A stretch of DNA of 64,000 nt, from positions 6,510,001-6,574,000 of the forward strand of contig JAHCVI010000001.1 in the NCBI GenBank assembly GCA_019096155.1, read 5' to 3'. The notes under the pieces are model-generated. The model ran no database searches, was not told the DNA's origin, and saw only the letters and a list, made by a program, of their open reading frames with translations. The stretch is from Staphylotrichum longicolle (taxonomy: Eukaryota > Ascomycota > Sordariomycetes > Sordariales > Chaetomiaceae). Shown piece after piece: positions 22,847-33,599 of the stretch (its first letter is position 1; each line of letters starts with the position of its first letter). The position numbers and the translations under genes were made by a program.

Positions 22847-23556
22847 GATGGAAATGAAGGTTCATGAATAACCAAGTTCGTACGGAGATAGGAAGATATG
22901 ACGGCCCCCTGATGTTGGGAACAGCGCAGCGACAGGGAAATGGGGAGTTTAACCCAAGGTATAGAAGACGGTCACTATGGGCCGCACAAAAATTACATTC
23001 AGACTGTACATTAGGTACCTTAGGTAGGCAGCACCGATCGCCTATGGGAGTTCACCATTGCTGCCTCCGAATTCGCATCCCGCGACATCCGCACCCATTA
23101 CCTTTCTGTGTTGGCCGTGTCATCTCACTGTCATGTCCAGCAAAGCGGCCTATACCTCTCCATGTAGGCCGTGTCATCCTACTGTCATGATCAGCAGAGA
23201 AGCATCGGGTTCCGAACTGCCGAGATGCTAACGCATCGCATCAACTCCATGAAGGATTTTGCGTTATCGGCTCTGACGAGGACTGCGCGGCTTTGAGATA
23301 TTGTCCAGTAATGCGAGCAGTTGACATACCGCTGTGGATACCGAGACACTCGCCGGATGAACCCGCTGTGCATAGTGAGACACTCGCTGATCCCGCTGTG
23401 CTTACGCCTATGCGAGTACGAGGACAAGCCATCTCCATCTCTTTCTCTGTGTAGCTAGGGATTGGCTGAAAATATGGAACAGCAGCTGGCATACACAGTG
23501 CTGGTATTAGATATAATGGAAGAGGCCCCCTTCCCAAGCCGGCTTGGAGTGGAACT
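22847..23556. other. Intergenic region, 0.7 kb
   Basis: A divergent promoter region for the DUF1365 gene and the monooxygenase. It contains the direct repeats and possibly an unrecognised first exon of the monooxygenase. No coding assignment is supported. Confidence 0.5.
23110..23199 (+). repeat. Degenerate 36-bp direct repeat pair
   Basis: The units at 23110-23145 and 23164-23199 share GGCCGTGTCATC and ACTGTCATG with few mismatches over 36 bp, spaced 54 bp apart. A second degenerate pair follows at about 23335-23405 (GAGACACTCGC and CCCGCTGTGC shared). They lie in the noncoding gap before the monooxygenase. Confidence 0.6.
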
Positions 23557-25681
23557 TTGTATCTTCTCAGACAAGACAAATCAAACAAATTGAGCCTGAA
23601 TCCGGACAGGGCAGACAACTTGCTGCCCACTCGACACTCCGACGTTGTCATTATTGGAGCAGGCTTCTCGGGCATCAACTTTGCCTGCCAGCTTCAGAGA
23701 AAGTTGGGCGTCACGGACTACGTCATCTATGAGAGGGCCGCCGACTTCGGGGGCACATGGTTTGCGAACAGATGTGAGACACGTTCACCGTTGCTGCTTG
23801 TTCAACCACTTTGTGTTCTACAGTAAAAAATGCTGGACATTGCTAATATTGAGATCTACACTTAGATCCAGGATGCGGAGTCGACATACCAGGCGTGTTC
23901 TATTCTCTGTCGTGGTTCCCGAATGCAGAATCCACCCGTGCATTTCCCTCACAGCCCGAGATCCTTCGCTACATCCGTCGGGTGGCCACACAGCACAATC
24001 TTCCACAACGCACGATACTGCGCACCGACTGGACGGGTGCCCGTTGGTGTGAGAAGGCTTGCAAGTGGCACGTCTTCCTGACGGATCTCGAGACCGGCAC
24101 ACAGTTTGTCCACGAAGCGAAGATTCTCATCTCTGCTGTTGGCTGTTATGCCAACCCAAAATATCCATCAGTGCCTGGTTTGGAAACCTTTGAAGGCTCT
24201 GTGGCACACACAGCGGAGTGGCCAGAGGACCTCGACCTCGTCGGGAAAAATGTGATTGTTGTTGGCAACGGTTGTAAGTCGAGCTCGTTCGGAGGACTAC
24301 AGAGGTTTCTTTATGCTTAAACCCACTCAGGCTCAGCTTCCCAGCTTGTTCCCGCAATCATCAACCGAGTCAAGAGCGTCGCCCAGTTTGTGCGAGTGAG
24401 TAGCCCAGACTGAGTCCAGACTGCGCTTGAGTATCTATGGATACAATTCAACCCTAATCCCACTAAGAGCTGATCCCTCTTCTTTTCCAACTCCAGAGTC
24501 CTCAGTACTATGTACCGAAGCCGAGCCTCGAGGTACTTCAACTTTTGAGACGAGCTTTCTCTTTGATACCTTCTCTGCTGTTGCTATTACGATGACTCGT
24601 CTTTTGGGCTCTTGAAACAGCAGTTTTCCAGTTCTACAACGATAGTCTTGGGCAACATGCGCGACAAACTGCGGTGAAGAAGAGCCGAGACTACGTCAGG
24701 AAAACAGCACCAGGTACGTTACTCCATTACAACCGAGTCAACGGAGATAGAGCAGGTCTTGACAGTTCGTAAAGCCCAGTACTGGCCACTTCTCACCCCT
24801 TCATATGACCTGGGTTGTAGGGTACGTTCCACTGGCAAGGGTCAGTATTGACGACTTCAAGGCTGATACCCTCGCCTCGACAGCGACACATCTTGGACGA
24901 CACGTACCTGAAAACTTTATGTAACCCCAAAATGCTCTTGGCCAACGATTCGATCTTGTCGGTGAGCAAAGACAGCGTCTTGACCGCATCCGGGAAGGAG
25001 TACGCCGCCGACGTCCTTGTAAGTCGCGTTGCGTCTGATCTCGGCCTTCTTCTTTCGTCAAGGCGGAAGTCGTTCTAACTTATGTATCTTCTCGCACAAG
25101 ATCCTGGCAACTGGCTTTGAGTTCACCCAGTGGCGAAGTGAATCTGTCTTTGGACGCAACGGTGTCTCATTACAACAACACTGGGACAAGGTTGGTGGCG
25201 TCGAGGCATACAAATCGGTGGCTGTCAACGAGTTTCCAAACTTCTTCTTCCCCCTGGGACCAAACTCCGGCAGTGGGCATACATCAGCGCTATATACGAT
25301 TGAATGGTCTGTTCACCTTCATCCTGGCTGCAGTACCCAAGATACCGCTAATACAAGAACTGCGCCAGCTCCACCGAACTGATTTTAAAGCTTGCTCGTC
25401 CAATTCTCTACGGACGTGCCGCGTCAGTTGAACCTAATCATCAGGCGGAAAGGGAGTGGTGTAAGACCATTCAGGGGGCGTTGCGGAGGACCGTTCTCAC
25501 CAAGTCGTGTTCCAGTGTAAGACAACCCTCAACTAGAACCAAGCGTTGGTACTGACCTACGGACGAGTAGTACTACACGGATGCGCGCACGGGCTGGAAC
25601 TTCTTCTCCTATCCTTTCAGCTCACTCAGTTTTTGGTTTGAAGCTCGATTCCCAGACATGTCACATTGGACCTACACTTGA
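23557..25681 (+). pseudogene. Baeyer-Villiger flavin monooxygenase with in-frame TGA
   Basis: Nine exons in phase: 23557-23773, 23866-24273, 24331-24395, 24497-24713, 24775-24821, 24884-25018, 25101-25310, 25358-25516 and 25571-25681, about 520 residues. The first FAD motif is VIIGAGFSG. The Baeyer-Villiger fingerprint F-x-G-x3-H-x3-W-P is exact (FEGSVAHTAEWPE). The second Rossmann motif is VVGNGCSASQ, and RSPQYYVPKPS and LATGFEFTQW follow. The family inserts oxygen next to a ketone, or oxidises N or S, using NADPH and O2. In exon 4 a TGA (24593-24595) sits in frame between LLLLLR and LVFWALE; a Trp codon there (TGG to TGA) would fit. No ATG is present at the 5' end in frame, so a first exon is missing or lost. 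The splice sites look healthy, so inactivation would be recent. Confidence 0.7.
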
Positions 25682-26687
25682 TAGGAAAGAGTATCATAAT
25701 ACGTGGTAGATGGTAGGAGGAGAGGTGCCAAGGCGGTTTTAAAGGTTAGGAGGGCTTAGCCAGGTCATGGATGCTAAGGTTCTGAAGAGACAAGACCGCC
25801 GAAGCAGGTACCTTGCGACGTTGAAATGACATCTTATTTGCGTTGAGTTCATTGAGCGGCACTTTGCTACTTTATCTCCTGTACTTAGTAATCAAGAACA
25901 TACTGTCGCTGCATCCAGAAACAGCTGCCTTCCTAATCGGGGATGGCGCTCCGTCAGACCCACGTCCTCGCACAGTGGTGCTGGTCGGAGACCGCAAGAC
26001 CTTCCGAGGGAATACTCAGAGCAGGGGCTTTGGCCTCAGAAGCACCCGCATCGACTGAACGTGACCGCCCTTTCGCGATCTTCCCGATACGCTTTTTCAA
26101 GACTGTTAAGGGTGTCGCCGACAGCTGAGATGGCAGAGTGTGCTGGAGTTAAATAGATCACCAAATGAATTGGTTTGGGAATCTGCAAAAGCATGGCTAG
26201 ATGGGGAGGTGCCTGGTACGGGATGTTTGGCCCCCGAACTGCGCGATCATCGGCAGGGGCATGGATTGGTTGACAGGAGGCAGTTTCGGTCCCGCAGCAC
26301 CAGCACCTAAACTAACCAATCAAGGAGATAAAAGAGGTTCCGGATGCCACCATGGAGACTGCCAAGTTCGCTAAGTCAGCCACTGACTTTTGAAACTCTG
26401 CTGACCCCGTGAAAGCCTTAAATCTCCTTGGCCACTAAGTATCTGTACCCTAACTTTACCTAAACGGTTTCAAATGGCCACAAGTTCGTCAATTCGGCTT
26501 CATTCTTCTTCATACTTGTATATAATATCTTTCAACACGCACCATCGCACACTCTCCAAACTGCTGTCATACATCTTTGCTGAAGGTACCGACTAACCCC
26601 TTGCCTTTGGTTGTTGGATCTGGATGCTAATGCTGGTCACGTCGCAGGGGCGATAGACTCTGTTCTTGCGTCTGCTCTGCGGCCATC
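25682..26687. other. Intergenic region, 1.0 kb
   Basis: The 3' flank of the monooxygenase and the promoter of the Zn2Cys6 factor. It is AT-richer than its neighbours, with no coding region supported. Confidence 0.55.
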
Positions 26688-28377
26688 ATGGAGCCCTTGC
26701 CAGATGGTCAGCAAAATTTCACACGTCCGGAATCCGGCAGTGAATCCTGCGCTGCCACATTGAAGCGGTCTCGCGTCGTTGTTTCGCAGTCGAAACGAGG
26801 CTGCGTGACCTGCAAGTATGTGTCCTCACCATGCCGTTTTGGGCACCGTTTTGACTGACCAGCGCAGGACACGCCGGGTCAAGTGTGACGAGCAGAAGCC
26901 TCTGTGTCGACGCTGCATCCAAGCAGGTCGGCTATGTGGGGGTTATAATCGCGAAAGTAAATCGTCGTCCGCTTTGCAGCCTGCTCTGAAGATCGGCGTC
27001 GCAGCGGACTGGCAGACGGAAAGGCTAAGTTATCTCGCAGCTCAGGTGCTGTCTTTTGACAACAACGGCCGTCCGCTGCAAGAAGATGGTGTTTGGGGGC
27101 GCATCTTTCTCCAGCTGTCGAACCAGGTGGAATGTGTCAAGGCCGCCGCTGCCGCGTTTGGTGCGGCGTACGAATCATCGCTCAACAACGCCGTGGTACA
27201 AAGCCCCTGTTCCGCCTGGAGGTACTACGGCTCAGCGCTGGCAAGACTTCGGTCGGATTTCAAGAATCAGACTGCTGGCCCCGAGTCCCTGGCTCTGGCA
27301 TCAATAATCCTAGCATGCGTTGAGATTCTAAGCGAACACGAACAAGATGCATTCACCCATTTTCTCGGGGCCGTGCAGATCTTGACGATCTATCAGCGTC
27401 GCCTGCAAGCTCCGTCTACTAACATTCTTAGTACAATCAAAGACGAGCTGGTCAGAATTGACGTATCAATTGGCAGCTATGCCATGTCTCAGACGCCGGC
27501 GTTTATACATCTGGGATCTCAGGAAGCAGCCACTGGAGGCGATACGTTCCGTGACCCAGAGCTTGCTATTAACGCCGCGATGCTCTGCCTTCACCGATTG
27601 TATCAATTCATAGGGTCAGCTGCCTCTCTACGGTACAAGCATCCAAGCTGGCCCGAGCATGATCCCGTCATGTGCAAGGCTCGATCTGACGCAGTGACCC
27701 AATGTCGTGCGGTTCTCGATGGACTTACGGCCCTTACCACGAGACTACAAGCCCGATATTCGTCTACGACGTCTACTCTGAGTGATTCGGAGACGCTGGC
27801 AGAGATTTATGCCACTCGCTCGCAGCTAACGTCGAGTCTGATTTTCATCAGATGTATCCACAGCCCATTCGAAACGATATACGACGAACAACACGACCTA
27901 TTTCGAAGTATCGTGAGTGATGCTGCAGCGTCTACACGGCTAAGGCGGCGGAGCAAATCTAGCGCTTTCAAACGCTTCTCAACACGTCCTGGCATCATCA
28001 GCCCTCTCTTCATGGTCAGCGATAAGTGCAGGGATCCGCCACTGCGTGCTTTAGCTACCGAGATGCTCAACGAGCAGGGTCGCGAGGGGCCTACCGACGG
28101 ACAAATCATGGCGGCAATTGGCGCCCGACTGGCTGCCCTTGAGACATCTGGTAGTGTGCCTTCTTCCCCGGGCGCTCCGCTGGCTGCCTGTGACGTCGTC
28201 GAAGGGCAGAGAATCCATGGGTACAAGATGTCGCCTTCGAGATTGAATGGTGAGGGTCGCCGCTCCGTTGACGTTGAGTTCAGCCGGCCAAAGGTGCCTC
28301 TCGAGCAAGGATGGGGCCATGTTGATTACTCAACCCAGGACAGCTGGATTTTCTGGACGGAACCTCTTGATATGTAG
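26688..28377 (+). CDS. Zn2Cys6 fungal transcription factor
   Basis: Two exons (26688-26815 and 26868-28377, 52-bp intron inside the zinc cluster) for 545 residues. The binuclear zinc cluster at residues 37-67 reads CVTCKTRRVKCDEQKPLC then RRCIQAGRLC, giving C-x2-C-x6-C-x6-C-x2-C-x6-C; it would bind CGG-type half sites in DNA. The middle region is helical and hydrophobic in patches, like the fungal-specific regulatory domain of such factors (for example ASIILACVEILSEHEQDAF). There is no membrane segment. The gene is complete and lies beside a monooxygenase, a DUF1365 gene and an RTA1 exporter, so it may once have controlled these. That is inferred from proximity only. An intron within the zinc finger is common in this family and supports the start at 26688. 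Confidence 0.85.
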
Positions 28378-29074
28378 ACTTATACATTGTGGCGGCGCTG
28401 CGTCTGCGTCCAACGTCTGCGTACAAAAGCCGATCATTCCCTGGATGTCTATTGGCCACGCGCCAAATCCTTGGTGTGCTGGCTCGGCGCCCATTCTTGC
28501 GGCGCCTCTGCGTCTCGTGTGTCACGAATGTCTGGCCACCAGCGCAGAAACTCTCGGTTTCCCTGTTGGCCCATCTGGGCATGGAAATTTCCCTTCACGG
28601 CTAGCCGCTTCCCAAGCAAGCCACGATGCTATGGCGACGCCTGTGAAGCTACGCAATTTTTTGCATGCAGGGGGGGGGAGGGGGAGGGGTGGGGGGCGGG
28701 GGTGGGTTTGCTAGAGGTCGAAGTAAGGCTTTTTGACTGGGCGCTAACGGTCGGTGGAGCTCAGCTCGGTGTTTATCGAACTCGGTTGGATTGAGCGAAG
28801 ACTGGGCAGAGGCGTGGGCCGCAACATGAAAACGTACCCCACCGCCATCAAATGTGTGGATACCATCTCGGTCTTTGATGCTTAGGCGATGCCTGTTTTG
28901 TCCGCATGCTCGATCATGAACAGATTGATGCCCCGTGCCGCGTAAGCATATTTCAGAGCCACATGTCTCGCCGGGCGTATAAATCGTGCGGTTTTGGCAC
29001 TCTATCGTAGACGTCCATGGAGAGGGATAATCAGAGGCATTTCCATTCTCCCAAAGGCAGGACAATTTTCCGCA
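28378..29074. other. Intergenic region, 0.7 kb
   Basis: The terminator side of the Zn2Cys6 gene and the promoter of the RTA1 gene. It contains the G-rich tract. Open frames on both strands here look like shadows. Confidence 0.55.
28670..28707 (+). other. G-rich tract, potential G-quadruplex
   Basis: A run of about 38 bases with at least five blocks of four or more G (nine G, then A, five G, A, four G, T, six G, C, five G). It lies in the gap between the Zn2Cys6 gene and the RTA1 gene. Such tracts can fold as G-quadruplexes. Confidence 0.55.
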
Positions 29075-30136
29075 ATGTCTACCAACACCAGCAGCACCAA
29101 TAGCACGCAGACGTACGTGCCTTGCACCCTCAATACCTGTCCGCTGTCCGAGGGCATCATTACATATCAACCCAACATCGCCGGTAATGCATTCTTTGCT
29201 GCGCTCCTTGGCGTCCTCCTTCTCCTGCAGGTGGGCCTGGGTATTCGACACAAGACCTGGAGCTACCTAGTGGCCATGGTCTTTGGGCTGATGCTCGAGG
29301 TCGTCGGATACGTGGGACGTATACAGCTACACGGCGATCCCTTCAACTTCAACTTTTTCATCGAGTACGTCAAAATCATCCATGTCAAAACACAGATAGT
29401 ACGACTCTGACACCTGGGTCAAGATATCTCGTCTGCCTCACCATTGCACCTGCTTTCTTAACCGCCGCCATCTACATCACATTCGCACGCGTCGTTTACT
29501 CCTGCGACGAGACACTCTCGTGGATCCGACCAAAGAGAATATCCGCCATCTTCATGACGTCCGACTTTGTCTGTCTTGTCCTGCAGGCCGCTGGAGGCGC
29601 CATCACTTCCACGTCAGGTGGGGAGTCTCGACAGGCAGCGGCCATGAGACAGACCGGCGTGAATATCATGATCGCCGGTTTGATATTTCAGGTCGTGTCG
29701 CTCTTCTTGTTTATGCTATACGCTGTCATTTACGCGTGGAGATGGCATGCTGCGGCTGCACTGCATTACCGCCATCGACTGCAACCTGCGCGGATGAGTC
29801 TCGGGCTGAGATGTCTAGTATTTGGTACGTGCAAGAGCATCAAACAATGCGGCTCCTTAGAGGGGAGAGACACTAACTCTCTCAGGTCTTGCCATCGCCT
29901 CTGTCACAATTTTCGTGAGATGTGCTTTCCGTGTCGCTGAACTGTGGAGGGGTTTCCAGAGTCCCATCGCCAACAACCAATTGGCATTCATGCTCTTGGA
30001 AGGCACGATGGTGATCATTGCGTGTCTTTGTCTGACTTTTGCTCATCCTGGTTTGTGTCTAGACATCGCGTGGAAGCGTCTAAATGTGGCTCGAGTTTCA
30101 GATGTGGACATGGGAAATGTGGATATCAGGAAATAA
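29075..30136 (+). CDS. RTA1-family lipid-translocating exporter-like protein
   Basis: Three exons (29075-29364, 29424-29824, 29886-30136) for 313 residues. Seven predicted membrane helices, starting FFAALLGVLLLLQVGLGI and SYLVAMVFGLMLEVVGYVGR; the GYxGR motif between helices 2 and 3 is typical of the family. Other conserved points are the loop DFVCLVLQAAGGA, GVNIMIAGLIFQVVSLFLF, and ASVTIFVRCAFRVAEL near helix 6, followed by a final helix ending in CLTFAHPG. The short N-terminus contains NTSSTNSTQT with possible N-glycosylation sites. S. cerevisiae relatives (Rta1, Rsb1, Pug1) give resistance to toxic sterol-binding agents or export sphingoid bases. The gene is intact, and a resistance or export role is inferred from family. 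Confidence 0.85.
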
Positions 30137-31286
30137 ACACAACCACAAAAGGCTATTATGGGTCTCGCAGATGGGTCTCGAGGAAGACGGGGTGTAGAAT
30201 CACAGTTACCTTACACATAAGCTTCCTTGGATCGGCATCAGAATGTCAAACAGACTTGGGCTGAGGTTGATCTACCAATAATGAGCCGCTAGGAACTTTA
30301 GAGCCATTTGAGCGGAAGGCTTGATTACCTCTACCATGATACTGTTCTGGGCGTACCCGGGCCAATGGGCGGATCTGTTGCCCGGACCGGGGCTGTGCAG
30401 AAGACTCTTCGAGAGAAGCTCGGAGACCATCCCGGCGGCCCAAACGCCAGCGTGGCGCTACCTATCCGTCATCGTCACAGGAGCCCACTTTGGAAAGGGA
30501 CGCCGAGACGGACAGAAGCCCCGCCGCAACGTTCAAAGAATGGCCCCTTGGAAACGCGGCCCTCAAGCGCGTTACAATGAACGGGTTGCAACCTACTTGA
30601 TGCTGTAATTGTTCATTTTGTGGTGGAAACTCGGAGCAGAATCCAAACCACCCACCGTATCACTAATCATATCCTGCTCTGTTCTAAAGAGAAACCTAGG
30701 TGAGCATGGTCTGACTAGTGCTCCGTCCCTGCCGCCAGGTTGATCTCATGCGTGTCCGATCATATGGCCACCAGCTACAAAACGTCCAGAACCGGTGATG
30801 TTTCGCTGACCAAGACTCGGGCCATATACTAGCGGTTGGGGTAGCAAGTCTAGTAGATGTATGGGTCTCAAGAAGAATCACTCCAGGCGCGGGCCTCTTT
30901 TCAGCTTACACCTACGGTTGTCCACAAAAGCCGGGCTAAACCACACGAGAACACTCCATCCTATGAGTAAGCCAGCTACAAAAATGAGAGCTCTGAAACA
31001 TGTGTAGAATTGTACGTGGCTAGGTTGAACGAGACATGCTGTCAGGAGCCATGTGGCTTCATCACCCTGCCACGCAAGGGACACCAAAGCAGACACGGTC
31101 TCCTTCGAAAGGCACACGATGACTATAAAGCCTGCCGTGACAGCCCTGCTACCGTAGACATCTTATAGTCCGTCGAATCATCCACCACAAACACCGTAAC
31201 CATCATCGCCCAAACACTTCGCACCCGCCACTATCCAACCGCCTCAAATCCAACATATTACCTTAAACAACTTGAACCAGCACAGC
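30137..31286. other. Intergenic region, 1.15 kb
   Basis: No gene supported. A minus-strand open frame at 30878-31117 has one hydrophobic segment but no ATG. A TATA element (CTATAAAG) at about 31122-31129 precedes the broken Cys-rich copy at 31287. Confidence 0.5.
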
Positions 31287-31519
31287 ATGGATCATATCGC
31301 CCTCGGCACCAAGTATAAGCACAGGAACAAGGACAAGGACAAGAGCGATCGCGACAGGGACGACGACAGGAAAGAGCCAAGGACAAGGACAAGCACAAGG
31401 ACAAGGGAGACCAGAAGAACCAGTTTTCCTCTTGCACATGCGTCTGCTCCTGCAAGGGCAGGGTTCTAGGATCGGGCTCGAAGTGCGGCAGGTGCATGAT
31501 GGGGAAACATAGCCATTAA
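31287..31519 (+). pseudogene. Small Lys/Asp-rich Cys/His-module protein, copy 3 (frame broken)
   Basis: The ATG at 31287 (MDHIALGTKYKHRNK) opens a Lys/Asp/Arg-rich stretch. The C-terminal module is present in another frame: CTCVCSCKGRV, then KCGRCMMGKHSH and TAA at 31517-31519. That gives the same spacing as the other two copies: C-x-C-V-C-x-C, ten residues with Val fourth, C-x2-C-x2-G-x-H. Upstream of the module, its frame reads a KDKDKHKDKGDQKNQ stretch that matches the character of the first frame. One base change near 31374-31380 would therefore join the two. No ATG exists in the module's own frame after the stop at 31316-31318, and no intron fits. It is a frameshifted gene or a sequence error. 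Confidence 0.55.
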
Positions 31520-31527
31520 GCTCCTGC

Positions 31528-31582
31528 GTCGAGGGGTGCGGTAGTTCTCTGAACCCCTGTGTCAAGGGGCGCGGTAGTTCTC
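31528..31582 (+). repeat. 22-bp direct repeat after Cys-rich copy 3
   Basis: The units at 31528-31549 and 31561-31582 match at 20 of 22 positions (shared GCGGTAGTTCTC) with a 33-bp period. They lie just downstream of the stop codon at 31517. Function unknown. Confidence 0.7.
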
Positions 31583-32193
31583 GAGCTGAGATGACACATC
31601 GGTGTCTTAGGGAAGGTGACTACAAAGCGGTAATTTGGCTAGGTGGTACGGTGGCTGCTTGATTTCGTTGATGTATGGCGGAGATACCTTGTGTCATTTG
31701 GAACGAGGAGAGAGGTCATATGGTGGGGAATGGGTTTGAGATGTGATTGGGGAGTAATAATAGATCGTGGAGGAAACGAAGTTTTGGCTGGCGTGGAGTT
31801 ACTTGGCGGCTCGCAACTCCCATGATCCTGACATGGCGGGTCCCGTATTGTGTTTAACAGTTGGCTTGAATCATGAACGGGTTGAATAGTTTATCTCCTT
31901 TGTATTCAAGATGCCAGTGTTGATTATCGTCGTCTGGTCTCAAATCTAGGTCTTTCATTCAGGGCCATGTTGGTCACTCGAGTCATGCAACACAGCAGCA
32001 CAGCGAACGCTGTACTCAAAATCTTCCAGTTGGCACCGTGGCTACATGTATATAAATCAAGGACGCCCAAGGGGTCGGGTTATGCTCCCCCTTCCCAGTG
32101 TTCTCTCTCCCCGGCCGTTCTTGAACAAAAATTTCAAGACTCCAGAACCTTCACCTTTCAGAAGTCTCTTTATCTACAGTATTCGCACCAGAC
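31583..32193. other. Intergenic region, 0.6 kb
   Basis: Separates the two tandem Cys-rich copies. It contains a TATA element (TATATAAATC) at about 32048-32057, 145 bp before the next start. No coding region. Confidence 0.55.
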
Positions 32194-32397
32194 ATGTCGT
32201 TTCTCGACTGGCTATTTGGTGGAGGGAGCAAGCACAAGGACAAGAGCGGGGGCAATAGGAGGAGCGGGGAGAGGAAGTATCGTGGATACCGGTGCGCGTG
32301 TGTATGTTGGTGCAAGCGGCGGGTGGATACACCGGACAGGAGATGCGACAGGTGCAGAGAGGGGAGGCATCGGAGGAGGTGTGTAATGTCTTCCTAG
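32194..32397 (+). CDS. Small Lys/Arg-rich protein with C-terminal Cys/His module, copy 2
   Basis: Single-exon gene for 67 residues. The N-terminus MSFLDWLFGGGSKHKDK begins with a short amphipathic or hydrophobic patch, unlike copy 1, and is followed by Lys/Arg/Gly-rich sequence. The module reads YRCACVCWCKRRV, then RRCDRCREGRHRRRCVMSS. Six Cys and one His match copies 1 and 3 exactly in spacing; a seventh Cys lies near the end. There is no signal peptide. The complete start, stop and TATA box support a real gene. The N-terminal MSFLDWLF segment could be a membrane or protein contact, which is inference. The function is unknown; metal binding is the obvious hypothesis. Confidence 0.7.
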   Translation: MSFLDWLFGGGSKHKDKSGGNRRSGERKYRGYRCACVCWCKRRVDTPDRRCDRCREGRHRRRCVMSS

Positions 32398-32800
32398 TCT
32401 TATTGAAGGACACTGTACTGACTGGCTGCCATAGAACCGATTGATCATACTTTTTACAAGGGCTCCACGCCGCAGAGGCAGGAGAGCTGGCATGAGACGG
32501 GGTTGCTTTAGTTTTACACCTCGAGGTCTAGAAGGTCAATAGGAGGTACGATCAAGGGGGAACACGAGAGGGTTGCTGTCAAGTATGACCAGCAACGGAG
32601 CCGGTGGAAGCGAGGTCGGATAACCCGCGTTTGCAATCAATTTAATAAAGCGTTGATTTCTCTGGAACGGGGTTGTCAAGCAGGATATGTTTCGATTAAG
32701 GTATCATCGTGTGACGAATGAGTGTGCCCAAGATGGACAGACGTGCAGACTTCACAATGGTGCAGTGACATGACCATGTGACGAGATAGACAAGGTCGGC
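32398..32800. other. Intergenic region, 0.4 kb
   Basis: Between the converging Cys-rich gene and the SRR1-like gene. Nothing is recognised. Confidence 0.5.
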
Positions 32801-33599
32801 TTAGCTTTCTCCTCTTCTCCAATACATAACGGTACTCGAGAACATGTAGTCGAGGTCGGGGAAGACATATTTGTCACACGCCGACTCCATCTCCGAGAAT
32901 GCTGCGAGTGGGTTGTTGTTGTCTGCGTTGTGGTCGACAACCTTTTCCCACTCTTCCAAGCTTGCCCCAACGTAGATGGCAGGGTGGTTAGCCAGGGCCT
33001 GGTTGTAGATCTCAAGCTCCATGTGGATGCCAAACACCAGGGTGCTTTCGTCCACCACGTTGAAGGCGTCAGGACTTTCCACAGCCTCCAGACCAAGCTT
33101 TGCACAAAACACCTTGTCTTGTGGGGTGAATCGAGGTTCCTGGACCACACATTTGATATCCTGGCCGCCCCGTGATTCTGTAGCACAATTAGTCGTTCTT
33201 CCTAGGCGCTAGGATACGGGAAGTCCAACTCAGATGTTCGACAAGAAAACAAAAAGCGGCGGTTTGAAGATGAGCTGTCCGTCTTGCTTTGGAGCTTCCA
33301 TTGCTTGGCTCGTAGGGGCCCGGTCCTAAACAAACGGCCTTGGTGATAACTGGGCGGTCTGGTTTGCTCGAGGCTGTTTCCAGGACTTGGCGCACTTGTT
33401 CCCACCACTCTGACGTCTGACTGTCCTTTGTGATTGTTTCGTGGTACCGCCAGAGGCCGTCAACAGACAGCTCCGGGTTAGGGTTTGGGCGAATGCCATC
33501 AGATAGAGAGTCGGCTGCGGCATTGGTTGGCGCCGGTATGCTGCGTAGACGGCCTCCCTTGCGCTTGACTTGATTCCACTCGCCTTCTTGACCCGCCAT
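32801..33599 (-). CDS. SRR1-like domain protein
   Basis: Two exons (33230-33599 and 32801-33177, 52-bp intron with a weak GTTGGA donor) for 248 residues starting MAGQEGEWNQVKRKGGR. The SRR1-like domain covers about residues 85-240: ITKAVCLGPGPYEP, KARRTAHLQTAAFCFLVEHL, then CVVQEPRFTPQDKVFCAKLG, STLVFGIHMELEIYNQAL, and PAIYVGASLEEWEKVV. Plant SRR1 and its mouse and yeast relatives (Ber1 in yeast) affect circadian timing, haem or growth; the biochemical role is unknown and the domain looks enzyme-like. The protein is cytosolic or nuclear, with no signal peptide. Intact. Confidence 0.8.

Noticed and set aside
28649..29251. 200-codon minus-strand frame
   Set aside because: Overlaps the start of the RTA1 gene and the G-rich tract, which gives its Pro-rich tail; a shadow.
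30878..31117. Short frame with a hydrophobic segment on the minus strand
   Set aside because: No ATG, and one helix only; insufficient to call a gene.
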